From Stenotrophomonas rhizophila (GTDB lineage Bacteria; Pseudomonadota; Gammaproteobacteria; Xanthomonadales; Xanthomonadaceae), in contig NZ_RCDC01000007.1 of the NCBI RefSeq assembly GCF_003651185.1, positions 1 through 64,000 of the forward strand: a stretch of 64,000 nt of DNA. The letters run 5' to 3'. Shown in pieces: positions 31,834-42,509 of the stretch. The position numbers and the translations under genes are program-made. Each line of letters begins with the position of its first letter. The stretch's first letter is position 1. The notes under the pieces were generated by a model that ran no database searches, was not told the DNA's origin, and saw only the letters and a list, made by a program, of their open reading frames with translations.

Positions 31834-32292
31834 TTACGACGCGCGCGGCTTGAGTTTCTGCACGCGGTAGAAGGTGTGATCGCCAATGGTGGCCACCTGG
31901 TAGGCATTGCGCCAGCTCGGGTTGGCGATTGCCAGGGCGGCGAAGTGGCTCGCACCCGGGACGATCTCCTTGCGCTCACCGGCCGGCAGGGCCCAGTTGC
32001 GCTCGGCATCGAAGGCCACGGTCATCGCTTCCTGCCAGGCATCGGCGTTGCCGAGCTGGGTGCCGGGCGCCACGATGGTCGGGGCGAACTGCTTGCGGGC
32101 GGTCACCACCTGGCACATCGAGTCGCCCCACAAGCCGCTGTCCAGGCGGCGCAGGGCCACTTCCGCGACGGCTTGCTGGCCGCGCAGGGTCTGGTCACGC
32201 GCTTCGAGGTAGACGGTCGTGCTCAGGCACAACGAATCGGCGGCAGGCTGCGGCAACAACTGTGACAGCCAGAGAATCCAGGCCAGTTTCAT
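31834..32292 (-). CDS. Cell wall hydrolase, SleB/CwlJ family
   Basis: 152 residues with a short N-terminal signal-like segment (MKLAWILWLSQLLPQ). The Hydrolase_2 core shows VYLEARDQTLRGQQAVAEV with the conserved Glu proposed as catalytic, and PGASHF near the C-terminus where most members have GATHY. These enzymes cleave peptidoglycan. It is compact: only the catalytic domain is present and no LysM or SPOR domain. Probably periplasmic. Confidence 0.8.
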   Translation of the reverse strand: MKLAWILWLSQLLPQPAADSLCLSTTVYLEARDQTLRGQQAVAEVALRRLDSGLWGDSMCQVVTARKQFAPTIVAPGTQLGNADAWQEAMTVAFDAERNWALPAGERKEIVPGASHFAALAIANPSWRNAYQVATIGDHTFYRVQKLKPRAS

Positions 32293-32582
32293 AAATCTCC
32301 TTGCTCCGTGTGGGCCGCACCTGGCTGTTCCATCCGATCATGCGGACGGGGCGTGGGTACGACTTGGCGTCATGGGGAGGCGGCCATCGGGGCCGCCCGG
32401 GGGCGGACCCGAATAGACGTGGGGTCCGCGCGCTCACTCGAACTGGGTGGTGAGCGGGAAAGTTGGCGCACGATAGGGGGGGATTTCCCAATACATCCTG
32501 AACCCGAACGCTTGACATTCAGGTTAGGAGGTGGGGCTGAATCGGCCGTTCAGCCCCGTATTCAGGTCGGTTTCGACCCGGA
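32293..32582. other. Spacer with GC-rich hairpins
   Basis: 290 bases between fadH and the wall hydrolase gene. It holds GGCGGCC-ATCGG-GGCCGCC (32379-32397) and GGGGCTGAA-N7-TTCAGCCCC (32533-32557). The latter is a possible weak end signal for fadH but has no T run on the - strand. No coding region was found. Confidence 0.4.
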
Positions 32583-34721
<2,139 letters not shown>

Positions 34722-35333
34722 TTATGGCGCGACGGCGGCCGGGGCGGGCTTGCGGATGCCGAACAGCGGCAGGGTAACCCCGCACAGCGGGCCGATCAGC
34801 AGCGCGAAGGCGAGCGTGCCCACGCCGACATTGCCGCCGAGCCACCAGCCGATCAGCAGCACGGTGCCTTCGATCGCGCTGCGCACGATCCAGATCGGCC
34901 AGCCGGTGCGGGCGTGCAGGCCAGTCATCAGGCCATCGCGCGGGCCGGGCCCGAAGCGTGCGCCGATGTACAGGCCGGTAGCCAGCGCGACCAGCAGCAG
35001 GCCGCAGATGAACATCGGGATCTGCCAGGCCAGTCCCTGCACCTGCGGCAGCAGCCACAGCCCGAACTGCGCGCTGGGGCCGATCAGCAGCACGTTGAGC
35101 ACGGTGCCCAGGCCGGGTTTCTGCCGTATCGGCCACCACAGCAGCAACACCAGCGCGCCGATCACGTTGGTGGCCACGCCGAAGGACAGCGGCGTCTGCA
35201 GCGCGATGCCCTGTGACAGCACATCCCAGGGCGCCACGCCGATCGCCGCGCGGATCATCACCGCCGCGCCGAAGCCATACAGGAACAGACCAAGCAGGAG
35301 TTGCAGCAGGCGCAGGGGCAGGGACGTGGGCAT
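34722..35333 (-). CDS. YczE/YitT-like membrane protein
   Basis: 203 residues with five predicted membrane helices. It begins MPTSLPLRLLQLLLGLFLYG and carries the family motif GVAPWDVLSQGIA and GPRDGLMTGL. Such proteins are found in many bacteria, and their function is not established. It lies between fadH and an oxidoreductase on the same strand. The start at 35333 is preferred over an extension of 29 residues. Confidence 0.78.
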   Translation of the reverse strand: MPTSLPLRLLQLLLGLFLYGFGAAVMIRAAIGVAPWDVLSQGIALQTPLSFGVATNVIGALVLLLWWPIRQKPGLGTVLNVLLIGPSAQFGLWLLPQVQGLAWQIPMFICGLLLVALATGLYIGARFGPGPRDGLMTGLHARTGWPIWIVRSAIEGTVLLIGWWLGGNVGVGTLAFALLIGPLCGVTLPLFGIRKPAPAAVAP

Positions 35334-35431
35334 GTCGGTTTCACCGGAAGGGCCACTGACTGTAGGGGGCCCTTCGCACCGCCGACAGATACAGATACGC
35401 GCGAATCTGCGCAGACACATTGCCGCGCGCG

Positions 35432-36457
35432 TCAGTCCCAGCCGGACAGCACCAGTTTGCCGATCACGCCGCCGCCTTCCAGCTGGCGATGTGCCTCACG
35501 CAGGTTCGCTGCGGTGATCGAGCCCAGATGCGTATGTGCGGTCGTGCGCAGTTCGCCCGCGTCGATCAGGCTGGCGGCTCGGCTCAGAATGCGGTGCTGT
35601 TCGATCATGTCCTCGGTCTGGAAGCGCGACCGGGCAAACATGAACTCCCAATGGATGCCGATGCATTTGGCTTTGTACGGATCGCCGATGCGCAACGGTC
35701 CGCGCGGTTCAACGATCAGCCCCACATGTCCCTGCGGGGCCAGCAGCTCGCCCAGCGCCTCCCAGTACTGGTCGGTGTCGGCCAGGTTCAGCGCCACCTG
35801 CACCTGCGCGATGCCCAGTGCCTGCAATTGCGCAGCCAGCGGCTGGCGATGATCGATCACGTGGTCGGCGCCCATCTGCATGCACCACGCACGGGTTTCC
35901 TCGCGCGAGGCGGTGGCGATCACGCTGAAGCCGGCATGGCGCGCGAGCTGGGTCGCCATCGAACCGACGCCGCCGGCACCGCCGATGATCAACAGGTGCT
36001 GCCCGCGATGGCGGCGGTCTTCAAGGTGCAGCGGCATGCGCTGGAACAGCAGTTCCCACGCGGTCAGCGTGGTCAACGGCAACGCGGCGGCCTCGGCGAA
36101 ATCCAACGTGGTGGGTTTGCGCCCGACCAGGCGTTCGTCCACCCACTGATACTGCGCATTGCAACCCGAGCGGGTGACATCGCCCGCGTAATACACCTCA
36201 TCGCCAAGGGCGAACGCGGTGACCTCCGGGCCTACCGCCTCGACCACGCCGGCCGCGTCATACCCCAGGATCCGCGCAGGATTCTCCTGCTGCGGGCGCG
36301 GCGCGCGCTGTTTGGTGTCGACCGGATTGATGGAAACAGCCTGTATTCGCACCAGCAGGTCGCGTCCCTGCGGCGCGCCCGGTGGCGCAATGCTCAGGTC
36401 CTGAAGTGCGGCGGGGTCGTCAATCGGCAGATATCGGGTCAGTCCCACGGCTTTCAT
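35432..36457 (-). CDS. Medium-chain dehydrogenase/reductase, quinone-oxidoreductase-like
   Basis: 341 residues from MKAVGLTRYLPIDDP. GroES-like domain (SINPVDTKQRAP), then a Rossmann domain with the NADP motif IIGGAGGVGSMATQLARHAG. The zinc ligands of classical alcohol dehydrogenases are missing, which places it with zinc-free quinone oxidoreductase-like proteins, although close relatives are often named zinc-type alcohol dehydrogenase-like. Substrate unknown. A CCGGAG site precedes the start. Confidence 0.85.
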   Translation of the reverse strand: MKAVGLTRYLPIDDPAALQDLSIAPPGAPQGRDLLVRIQAVSINPVDTKQRAPRPQQENPARILGYDAAGVVEAVGPEVTAFALGDEVYYAGDVTRSGCNAQYQWVDERLVGRKPTTLDFAEAAALPLTTLTAWELLFQRMPLHLEDRRHRGQHLLIIGGAGGVGSMATQLARHAGFSVIATASREETRAWCMQMGADHVIDHRQPLAAQLQALGIAQVQVALNLADTDQYWEALGELLAPQGHVGLIVEPRGPLRIGDPYKAKCIGIHWEFMFARSRFQTEDMIEQHRILSRAASLIDAGELRTTAHTHLGSITAANLREAHRQLEGGGVIGKLVLSGWD

Positions 36458-36830
36458 ATCGGCTCCGGAAACGAGGGGGGCACCCTCATCATACGGATCA
36501 CGACGTCGCTGTTTTTGCGCTGAATCAAGGCGCAATCGGCATTTGAACCCTCACGTGAAAAATGTGTCGCGACGTCGCCTGAATTAGGCAAAACCCTTGT
36601 CATTGCTGGGTCTTGCGGAATTTCATCAACCTGTATAGGGTGCCACCAGCTGGACCCGGTAGAGGTCTGGCGGTCGTCTTCACATGTTACGGGACTGTTA
36701 ACATCACCTTCACTCGCCTGAGCATAATGTTCGCGGCGGTGGCGTGCTGAATCGGCAGTCTGAAAACGACGCAGTAGTGCTGGCCCATGCCTCTACCGGT
36801 TTCATACCCCCGAAATAGGAGCTGTACTCA
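36458..36830 (+). promoter_or_regulatory. ompA upstream region
   Basis: 373 bases between the divergent oxidoreductase and ompA. A TGTTAACA palindrome (36696-36703) lies in a wider repeat (ATGTTA-N6-TGTTAACAT). -10-like sequences are TATAGG (36634-36639) and CATAAT (36723-36728), both with poor -35 spacing, so the promoter cannot be fixed. The long untranslated leader before ATAGGAG (about 36812) fits a post-transcriptionally controlled porin. No coding region was found. Confidence 0.35.
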
Positions 36831-37922
36831 ATGAACAAGAAGATCCTCACTGCCGCGCTGCTGGGCGGTCTGGCTTTCGCCCAGGCTGCATCGGCGCAGG
36901 ATTTTGACGACCGCTGGTACCTGACCGGTTCGGCCGGCTTCAACTTCCAGGATAGCGACCGTCTGACCAACGACGCTCCGTTCGTTACCCTGGGCCTCGG
37001 TAAGTTCATCAGCCCCAACTGGTCGCTGGATGGCGAGCTGAACTACCAGAATCCGAACTTCGACGCCAACCAGGATCTGAACTGGAGCCAGTACGGCGCC
37101 TCGCTCGACCTGCGTCGCCACTTCATCCAGGAAGGCCGCGGCTGGAACCCCTACCTGCTGATGGGTCTGGGCTACCAGAAGTCGGAAGAAGAGTATCCGG
37201 CACTGAACACCAATGGTCCGCGTGAGCGCAAGGACGGCAACTTCGCCGCCAAGGTCGGCGTCGGCCTGCAGACCACCTTCGAAAAGCGCGTCGCCGTGCG
37301 TGCCGAAGTGGCCTACCGCGCTGACTTCGACGACCAGAGCATTGCTGCTCCGAGCGAAGACTGGTTCGGCGACGTGCTGGCTTCGGTCGGCGTCGTGATC
37401 CCGCTGGGCCCGGCCCCGGTTGCTGCCGTGCCGGCTCCGGCTCCGGTTGCGCCGAGCTGCGCCGATCTGGATGACGACGGTGACGGCGTCAACAACTGCG
37501 ACGACAAGTGCCCGAACTCGCAGCCGGGTCAGACCATCGGTCCGGACGGTTGCCCGGTCCCGGTGTCGATCGATCTGAAGGGCGTGAACTTCGACTTCGA
37601 TAAGTCGAACCTGCGTCCGGACGCGGTTGCGATCCTGAGCGAGGCTTCGGAAATCCTGAAGCGTTACCCGGATCTGCGCGTTGAAGTGGCCGGTCACACC
37701 GATTCCAAGGGTACCGACGCTTACAACCAGAAGCTGTCCGAGCGTCGTGCTACCTCGGTGTACAACTACCTGACCCAGAACGGCGTTGACGCTTCGCGTC
37801 TGGTCGGTCCGATCGGTTACGGCGAGAGCCGCCCGATTGCGCCGAACACCAACCCGGATGGTTCGGATAACCCGGAAGGCCGCGCCAAGAACCGTCGTAC
37901 CGAGCTGAACGTCCAGAACTAA
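36831..37922 (+). CDS. ompA: OmpA-family outer membrane porin
   Basis: 363 residues. Signal peptide MNKKILTAALLGGLAFAQA with cleavage after ASA; 8-strand beta-barrel (about 25-190); Ala/Pro hinge; a calcium-binding thrombospondin type-3-like repeat (DLDDDGDGVNNCDDKCPNSQ); C-terminal peptidoglycan-binding OmpA domain (VNFDFDKSNLRPDA, VAGHTDSKGTDAYN, LSERRATSV) with the conserved Asp and Arg that grip diaminopimelate. Strong codon bias fits an abundant structural porin. Followed by a strong terminator. Confidence 0.95.
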   Translation: MNKKILTAALLGGLAFAQAASAQDFDDRWYLTGSAGFNFQDSDRLTNDAPFVTLGLGKFISPNWSLDGELNYQNPNFDANQDLNWSQYGASLDLRRHFIQEGRGWNPYLLMGLGYQKSEEEYPALNTNGPRERKDGNFAAKVGVGLQTTFEKRVAVRAEVAYRADFDDQSIAAPSEDWFGDVLASVGVVIPLGPAPVAAVPAPAPVAPSCADLDDDGDGVNNCDDKCPNSQPGQTIGPDGCPVPVSIDLKGVNFDFDKSNLRPDAVAILSEASEILKRYPDLRVEVAGHTDSKGTDAYNQKLSERRATSVYNYLTQNGVDASRLVGPIGYGESRPIAPNTNPDGSDNPEGRAKNRRTELNVQN

Positions 37923-37949
37923 TCCTTCTGGTAGTACAGTCTCACTAAG

Positions 37950-37983
37950 CAGGGCCCGGCATTGCCGGGCCCTGTTTTTTTTT
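37950..37983 (+). terminator. Intrinsic terminator after ompA
   Basis: An 11-bp stem CAGGGCCCGGC (37950-37960), ATT loop, GCCGGGCCCTG (37964-37974), followed by T9 (37975-37983). Confidence 0.93.
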
Positions 37984-38030
37984 GTCTTCTCTCAACTCGA
38001 CAGTTGGGCCCTTCCGAGCGCGTCACGCCC

Positions 38031-38129
38031 CGTAGCGACCGGTAGGCCCCTTGGCAAATGTCCCCCGGCCGCCGCCTGACGGCGACGGCCTCCTCCTTGA
38101 TTTTGCCCAGGGGCCTACCGGCCGCTACG
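38031..38129 (+). repeat. Long palindromic element, family E, copy 2
   Basis: 28-base arms (38031-38058 with 38102-38129), 26 of 28 positions paired. The core 38053-38107 is bounded by GGCAAA and TTTGCC, which also form the inner end of the arms, with an inner stem (38067-38076 with 38081-38090, 9 of 10 paired). Its core ends match copy 1 at 27146-27199, while the outer arms are unrelated in sequence. The G:C pair 27149-27196 of copy 1 is A:T here (38056-38104). It lies 48 bases after the ompA terminator; 37984-38412 has no other gene. Confidence 0.85.
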
Positions 38130-38412
38130 AGGCTCGGCGTGCTGTAAGTCCACTAAAACCCAGCCTTTCGTTGCGGCGCCAACGGGCTTGGCCCAGCGCT
38201 CGACGCACCGGCCGCCGAGAGTCAAAAAGTTCGCCGTTCGCTTCAAGAAGTGCCCTCGCCGATGGAGAAGCGCCTTGTCACGCATCCAGTCGGGTCGAAT
38301 CCTGGAAATCGACAATAAATCCAATAAGTTGCCGTATTCATTGAAAGTGGCGCTTGAAAGACGTTGTGGCGCTGTTAAACTCGCCGCGTCGACCCCTTCC
38401 TGGATGCATCCC

Positions 38413-38922
38413 ATGCAGCGTTTTGCACTGGCCGCCGCGCTTGGCCTGGCCCTGGTTCCCACCGCCCACGCTGCCGTGGACTGTTCGGCACCTGCCAGCG
38501 CATCGCCGCTGCCGCTGCCGGCCACCGCGATCGCACCGGTTGCCGAAGAGCTGTACATCCGCAACGTCCAGTTGGGCATGCCCGCCGGCGTGCTGACCTC
38601 CAGCTACGACCGCGAGCAGTCGCTGGACAGCGTGCTGCAGCGCCTGCGCATCGACGGCTGCCAGAACATCGCCAAGGCGATTCCCAGCGCACCGGTGATC
38701 AACCCGAACGATCCGGCGGCCTACAAGCCGCAGACCGAGTTCGACAACACGCCGTGGCGCTTTGACATGAGCCAGAACGGCAAGCGCATGACCGCCGAAG
38801 AATTCGACGCCTGGATGAAAGCGCGCGGTGTGCGCGTGGTCAAGGCGCGCCCGGTACCGGCTGCCGTGCCGGCCGCCACCAGCGAAGCACCGGCTGAGAC
38901 CAAGCCGGCGGACAAGAAGTAA
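38413..38922 (+). CDS. Exported protein of unknown function with RM-AEEFDAWM motif
   Basis: 169 residues. Signal peptide MQRFALAAALGLALVPTAHA; mature part with two cysteines (VDCSAPAS and DGCQNIAK); a C-terminal motif GKRMTAEEFDAWMKARGVRV; then a Pro/Ala/Lys-rich tail ending PADKK. The motif recurs in the small lipoprotein at 39885-40229. An ATG at 38404 would add three residues; neither start has a good ribosome site. Predicted periplasmic. No known family was recognised. Confidence 0.7.
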   Translation: MQRFALAAALGLALVPTAHAAVDCSAPASASPLPLPATAIAPVAEELYIRNVQLGMPAGVLTSSYDREQSLDSVLQRLRIDGCQNIAKAIPSAPVINPNDPAAYKPQTEFDNTPWRFDMSQNGKRMTAEEFDAWMKARGVRVVKARPVPAAVPAATSEAPAETKPADKK

Positions 38923-38941
38923 GCCGCCTGAGCGGAGCACG

Positions 38942-39793
38942 ATGACGACACGCCGGCCACCCGCCGCGAACGCGTCCCGACCACGCCGCCCCGAGCGGCG
39001 TGCGAGCCCTGCAACAGCTGCCCGCAACGCCGCCTCCAGCACCCCTGCGGGCGCACCGCGCCATGGCCTGGCGCGCGTGCTCTCCAAGGCCGGGCTGTGC
39101 TCGCGGACCGAAGCCGCACGCTGGATCGCCGATGGCCGGGTGACGGTCGACGGCCGTGTCATCAACAACCCCGAATTTCCGATCATCGACGGGCGCCATC
39201 ACGTGCGCGTCGATGGTCAGCCGCTGGATGCGCCCAAGCGCGTGCACCTGATGCTCAACAAGCCGCGCGGCCTGGTCACCACCGCGCAGGACGAGCGCGG
39301 CCGCGACACCGTTTATCGCTGCTTCGATGCTGCCAGCCTGCCGTGGATCGCGCCGGTCGGGCGCCTGGACAAGGCCAGCGAAGGCCTGCTGCTCTTCAGC
39401 AATGATCCGCAGTGGGCCGCGCGCCTGACCGATCCGGCCACCGGCCCGGACAAGACCTATCACGTCCAGATCGATGCCCTCCCCGATGCCGCGCAGCTGC
39501 AGGCGTTGTGTACGGGCATCGAGGATGAGGGCGAACTGCTGCGCGCGCGACGCGCCACGCTGCTGCGCAGTGGCGACAAGACCGCCTGGCTGGAAGTGGT
39601 GCTGGAGGAAGGCCGCAACCGGCACATCCGCCGCCTGCTCGCCGCGTTCGACATCAACGTGCTGCGCCTGGTGCGCGTGGCGATCGGCCAGCTGCCGCTG
39701 GGCGAGCTGGGCAAGGGCGCCTGGCGCGAGCTCAGCCCACACGATCTGGAGCTGCTTTACGCCGTGGCCGACAGCGCCGCGGCCACACCGTGA
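38942..39793 (+). CDS. RsuA/RluB/RluE-family rRNA pseudouridine synthase
   Basis: 283 residues. A basic, disordered N-terminus of about 40 residues; S4 domain (LARVLSKAGLCSRTEAARWI, VTVDGRV); catalytic domain with the Asp motif VGRLDKASEGLLLFSND and the C-terminal GRNRHIRRLLAAF. It converts a specific uridine of rRNA to pseudouridine; which site cannot be told from sequence alone. It starts 19 bases after the upstream exported-protein gene and is probably co-transcribed. Confidence 0.88.
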   Translation: MTTRRPPAANASRPRRPERRASPATAARNAASSTPAGAPRHGLARVLSKAGLCSRTEAARWIADGRVTVDGRVINNPEFPIIDGRHHVRVDGQPLDAPKRVHLMLNKPRGLVTTAQDERGRDTVYRCFDAASLPWIAPVGRLDKASEGLLLFSNDPQWAARLTDPATGPDKTYHVQIDALPDAAQLQALCTGIEDEGELLRARRATLLRSGDKTAWLEVVLEEGRNRHIRRLLAAFDINVLRLVRVAIGQLPLGELGKGAWRELSPHDLELLYAVADSAAATP

Positions 39794-39884
39794 CCTCGTG
39801 GCCTGCCGGCATGTGGCAGGCCATTCGACCCGGGCAATGGATGGCCTTCGAAGGGATGTTCCGTTCAATACCGGGAGTAAGACC

Positions 39885-40229
39885 ATGCACGTCAGTACCC
39901 TCAACCGTTCCCTGTTCCGCGGCGCCTGCCTGTTGTTGCCGGCCGCGCTGCTGACCGCCTGTGGCGGCCACAAGCAGATCGCCAAACAGGATCCGCCGGT
40001 GACCGACAAGGTGGTGGAGATCAAGATCCCCGAGCTGGATGGCCGCGGCAGCTACCGCTTCCTGATGAGCGATGGCGACAAGCGCATGAGCGCCGACGAG
40101 TTCGATGCGTGGATGAAGGCCAACGGCATCCGCGTCGCCAAGGGCAACGGCCAGGATGGGCCGGTCGCCGCACCGGTGGTGGTGGCCAGCAAGGAACAGG
40201 CCCAGGACAAGAAGAAAAAGAAAAAATAA
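39885..40229 (+). CDS. Small lipoprotein with RM-ADEFDAWM motif
   Basis: 114 residues. Lipoprotein signal with lipobox LLTAC (Cys26); the mature part has a motif SDGDKRMSADEFDAWMKANG followed by IRV, the same motif as in the exported protein at 38413-38922; the tail ends in six lysines. GGGAG lies 8 bases before the ATG. The two motif-bearing genes flank the pseudouridine synthase. The poly-Lys codons double as the T run of the kbl terminator on the opposite strand. Confidence 0.75.
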   Translation: MHVSTLNRSLFRGACLLLPAALLTACGGHKQIAKQDPPVTDKVVEIKIPELDGRGSYRFLMSDGDKRMSADEFDAWMKANGIRVAKGNGQDGPVAAPVVVASKEQAQDKKKKKK

Positions 40230-40254
40230 AAAAACGCCGGGCACTGCCCGGCGT
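40221..40254 (-). terminator. kbl terminator overlapping poly-Lys codons
   Basis: Stem ACGCCGGGC/GCCCGGCGT (40234-40242 with 40246-40254, ACT loop). On the - strand it is followed by a long T-rich run (complement of A-rich 40221-40233), ideal for kbl. On the + strand only TCTG follows, so the lipoprotein gene is less well terminated. Confidence 0.8.
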
Positions 40255-40289
40255 TCTGTGGGGACGGCGCGCAGGGCGCCGTCGTCCGG

Positions 40290-41501
40290 TCACCCCTTGA
40301 TCACGCCCAGTTCCAGGCCGATCCGGGTGAAGGCATCAATGGCACGGTCCAGGTGCGCACGCGTGTGCGCGGCGCTGATCTGGGTGCGGATGCGGGCCTG
40401 CCCCTTGGGCACCACCGGGAAGAAGAAGCCGATCGCGTAGATCCCTTCTTCGAGCAGGCGCTCGGCGAACTTCTGCGCCAGCGGCGCGTCGTACAGCATC
40501 ACCGGGCTGATCGGGTGCACGCCCGGCTTCACATCGAAACCGGCAGTGGTCATCTTCTCGCGGAAGTAGGCAGTGTTCTGCGCCAGGGTATCGCGCAGGT
40601 CATCGGCGGCGGCCAGCATCTGGAAGGCCTTGATGCCGGCGGCGACCACGTGCGGCGGCAGCGAGTTGGAGAACAGGTACGGGCGCGAGCGCTGGCGCAG
40701 CAGTTCGATCACTTCGGCGCTGGCGCAGGTGAAGCCGCCCAGCGCACCGCCCATGGCCTTGCCCAGGGTGCCGGTGATGATGTCGATCTTTTCCAGCACG
40801 CCCTTGACCTCGGCCGAGCCGCGGCCGGTCGCGCCGAGGAAGCCGGTGGCATGGCATTCGTCGATGTGCACCAGCGCGTTGTACTTCTTGGCCAGCGCGG
40901 TGATCTCATCCAGCGGGGCGATGAAGCCGTCCATCGAGAACACGCCGTCGGTGGTGATCAGCTTGGTCTTGCAACCGGCCGCATCGGCGGCCTGCAGCTG
41001 GGCTTCCAGATCGGCCATGTCGCAGTTGGCGTAGCGGAACCGCTTGGCCTTGCACAGGCGCACGCCATCGATGATCGAGGCATGGTTGAGCGCGTCGGAA
41101 ATGATCGCGTCGTGCTCGCCCAGCAGCGGCTCGAACAGGCCACCGTTGGCATCGAAGCAGGCCGCGTACAGGATGGTGTCCTGCTTGCCGAAGAAATCGG
41201 CGATCTGCGTTTCCAGCTGCTTGTGCAGGTCCTGGGTGCCGCAGATGAAGCGCACCGAGGCCATGCCGAAGCCATGGGTATCCAGCGCGTCCTTGGCGGC
41301 CTGGATCAGGTCCGGATGGTCGGCCAGGCCCAGGTAGTTGTTGGCGCAGAAGTTCAGCACCGTACGGCCGTCGTCCAAGGTGATCTCGGCCGACTGCGGG
41401 CTGGTGATGATGCGTTCGGACTTGAACAGGCCCTGGGCGCGGATCGCCTCCAGTTCTTCAACGTAGTGCTGGGTCAGCGAGGCGGTGGTGGCGTCGGTCA
41501 T
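40290..41501 (-). CDS. kbl: 2-amino-3-ketobutyrate CoA ligase (glycine C-acetyltransferase)
   Basis: 403 residues (E. coli Kbl 398). PLP enzyme of the alpha-oxoamine synthase family: the PLP lysine is in [13 protein letters not shown], and [18 protein letters not shown] is conserved. It splits 2-amino-3-ketobutyrate, the product of threonine dehydrogenase, into glycine and acetyl-CoA. The ATG at 41501 ([20 protein letters not shown]) is chosen. The partner tdh is close by on the same strand but separated by an oppositely oriented gene. Confidence 0.95.
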   Translation of the reverse strand: MTDATTASLTQHYVEELEAIRAQGLFKSERIITSPQSAEITLDDGRTVLNFCANNYLGLADHPDLIQAAKDALDTHGFGMASVRFICGTQDLHKQLETQIADFFGKQDTILYAACFDANGGLFEPLLGEHDAIISDALNHASIIDGVRLCKAKRFRYANCDMADLEAQLQAADAAGCKTKLITTDGVFSMDGFIAPLDEITALAKKYNALVHIDECHATGFLGATGRGSAEVKGVLEKIDIITGTLGKAMGGALGGFTCASAEVIELLRQRSRPYLFSNSLPPHVVAAGIKAFQMLAAADDLRDTLAQNTAYFREKMTTAGFDVKPGVHPISPVMLYDAPLAQKFAERLLEEGIYAIGFFFPVVPKGQARIRTQISAAHTRAHLDRAIDAFTRIGLELGVIKG

Positions 41502-41697
41502 GGCAGGCAGTCTTCGGCACGGGAAACCCGGGATTTTACCTGTCGGGGGCGACGGCGGGGTTGCCGCCGGCGGTGGAAGGGCGGGGCAGGCCGGGGGACG
41601 GTTGCAGACGTGATTGTTGCATCGCAATATCATTCAGGTTAAAAAACTGTAAACCGCGCCGTTCCGCCCACCCCACCCACGTCTGGAGAGACCCCGC

Positions 41698-42399
41698 ATG
41701 AACCACGCCACGCGCTGTACCGCCGCCGTTGTGCTCTGCGCCGCCCTGCTTGCCCCGTTTGCCGCCAGCGCCCAGGACGAGGCCGAATCGCCGTTCAGCT
41801 GGAACGTCACCGCGGTGTCGGACTACGTGTTCCGTGGTGTGTCCCAGACCGATGAGGATCCGACACTGCAGGCCGGCTTCACCTATGCCTCGCCGGTAGG
41901 CCTGTATGCGGGCGTGTGGGGCTCGGGCGTGGACTTCGGGCCGGGCGACCCAAGCACCGAGATCGACTACCTGATCGGCTACGGGGTGGATGTCACCGAC
42001 GGCGTCAATTTCGACGTGCTGCTCAACCGCTACACCTATCCGGGCGCCAGCGAGCTGAACTACAACGAGCTGATCACCACCACCACCTTCGCCGAGCAGT
42101 ACAAGCTGACGGTGGCCTACACCGATGATCTGTCCGGGTCCGATACCAAGAGCTGGTACTACGCGGTGGGCGGCGAGTGGGGTCTGCCCAATGATTTCAC
42201 CCTGAGCGCGAACGTGGGCCGCACCTCGCTCGAGACCGATTTTGGCAAGGACTACACCGACTTCAACGTCGGCGTGAGCCGCCAGTTCGGCCTGTTCAAC
42301 CTGGGCCTGGGGTACCACGGCACCGATGGCGCCGGTCGCGACAACAACGGCAAGCTGGCTGACAACCGCGTGGTGTTCACGGTCGCCGTTGGCAAGTAG
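41698..42399 (+). CDS. TorF-like putative porin (gcw_chp family)
   Basis: 233 residues. Signal peptide cut after FAASA; the mature protein is predicted all-beta, starting with the family signature WNVTAVSDYVFRGVSQTDEDP and GLYAGVWGSGVDFG. An outer-membrane channel role is inferred. The protein ends VVFTVAVGK instead of with an aromatic residue, because the TAG stop is supplied by the head of a SMAG repeat. GGAGAG precedes the ATG. It is inserted between kbl and tdh in opposite orientation. Confidence 0.82.
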   Translation: MNHATRCTAAVVLCAALLAPFAASAQDEAESPFSWNVTAVSDYVFRGVSQTDEDPTLQAGFTYASPVGLYAGVWGSGVDFGPGDPSTEIDYLIGYGVDVTDGVNFDVLLNRYTYPGASELNYNELITTTTFAEQYKLTVAYTDDLSGSDTKSWYYAVGGEWGLPNDFTLSANVGRTSLETDFGKDYTDFNVGVSRQFGLFNLGLGYHGTDGAGRDNNGKLADNRVVFTVAVGK

Positions 42400-42415
42400 C
42401 CGGCCACTGGCCGGC
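42396..42415 (+). repeat. SMAG-type extragenic palindrome 3 (supplies stop codon)
   Basis: GTAG (42396-42399), stem GCCGGCC (42399-42405), ACT, GGCCGGC (42409-42415). Its TAG is the stop codon of the TorF-like gene, as with the repeat at 20981. Confidence 0.85.
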
Positions 42416-42446
42416 GCCCGACACCGCCGGCCACCTCGCGAACCAG

Positions 42447-42472
42447 AAAAGGCGCCCGGATGGGCGCCTTTT
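42447..42472. terminator. Bidirectional terminator between torF-like gene and tdh
   Basis: AAAAGGCGCCC (42447-42457), GGAT loop, GGGCGCCTTTT (42462-42472): a perfect 11-bp stem including A and T tracts, usable from both sides. Confidence 0.88.
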
Positions 42473-42509
42473 CAATGTTGGCCTCACACCGGACCCTTGC
42501 TGGAGAACA

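Noticed and set aside
31822..31838. CGTAAC-N5-GTTACG palindrome as a regulatory operator
   Set aside because: The half-sites point the opposite way to the Zur-like box, it straddles the stop codon of the wall hydrolase gene, and it is not at a promoter-like position.
38031..38129. Family E copy 2 as an inverted pair of SMAG repeats because the arms begin with GTAG
   Set aside because: The half-arms are not themselves palindromes as SMAG units are, and copy 1 has no GTAG at its ends.
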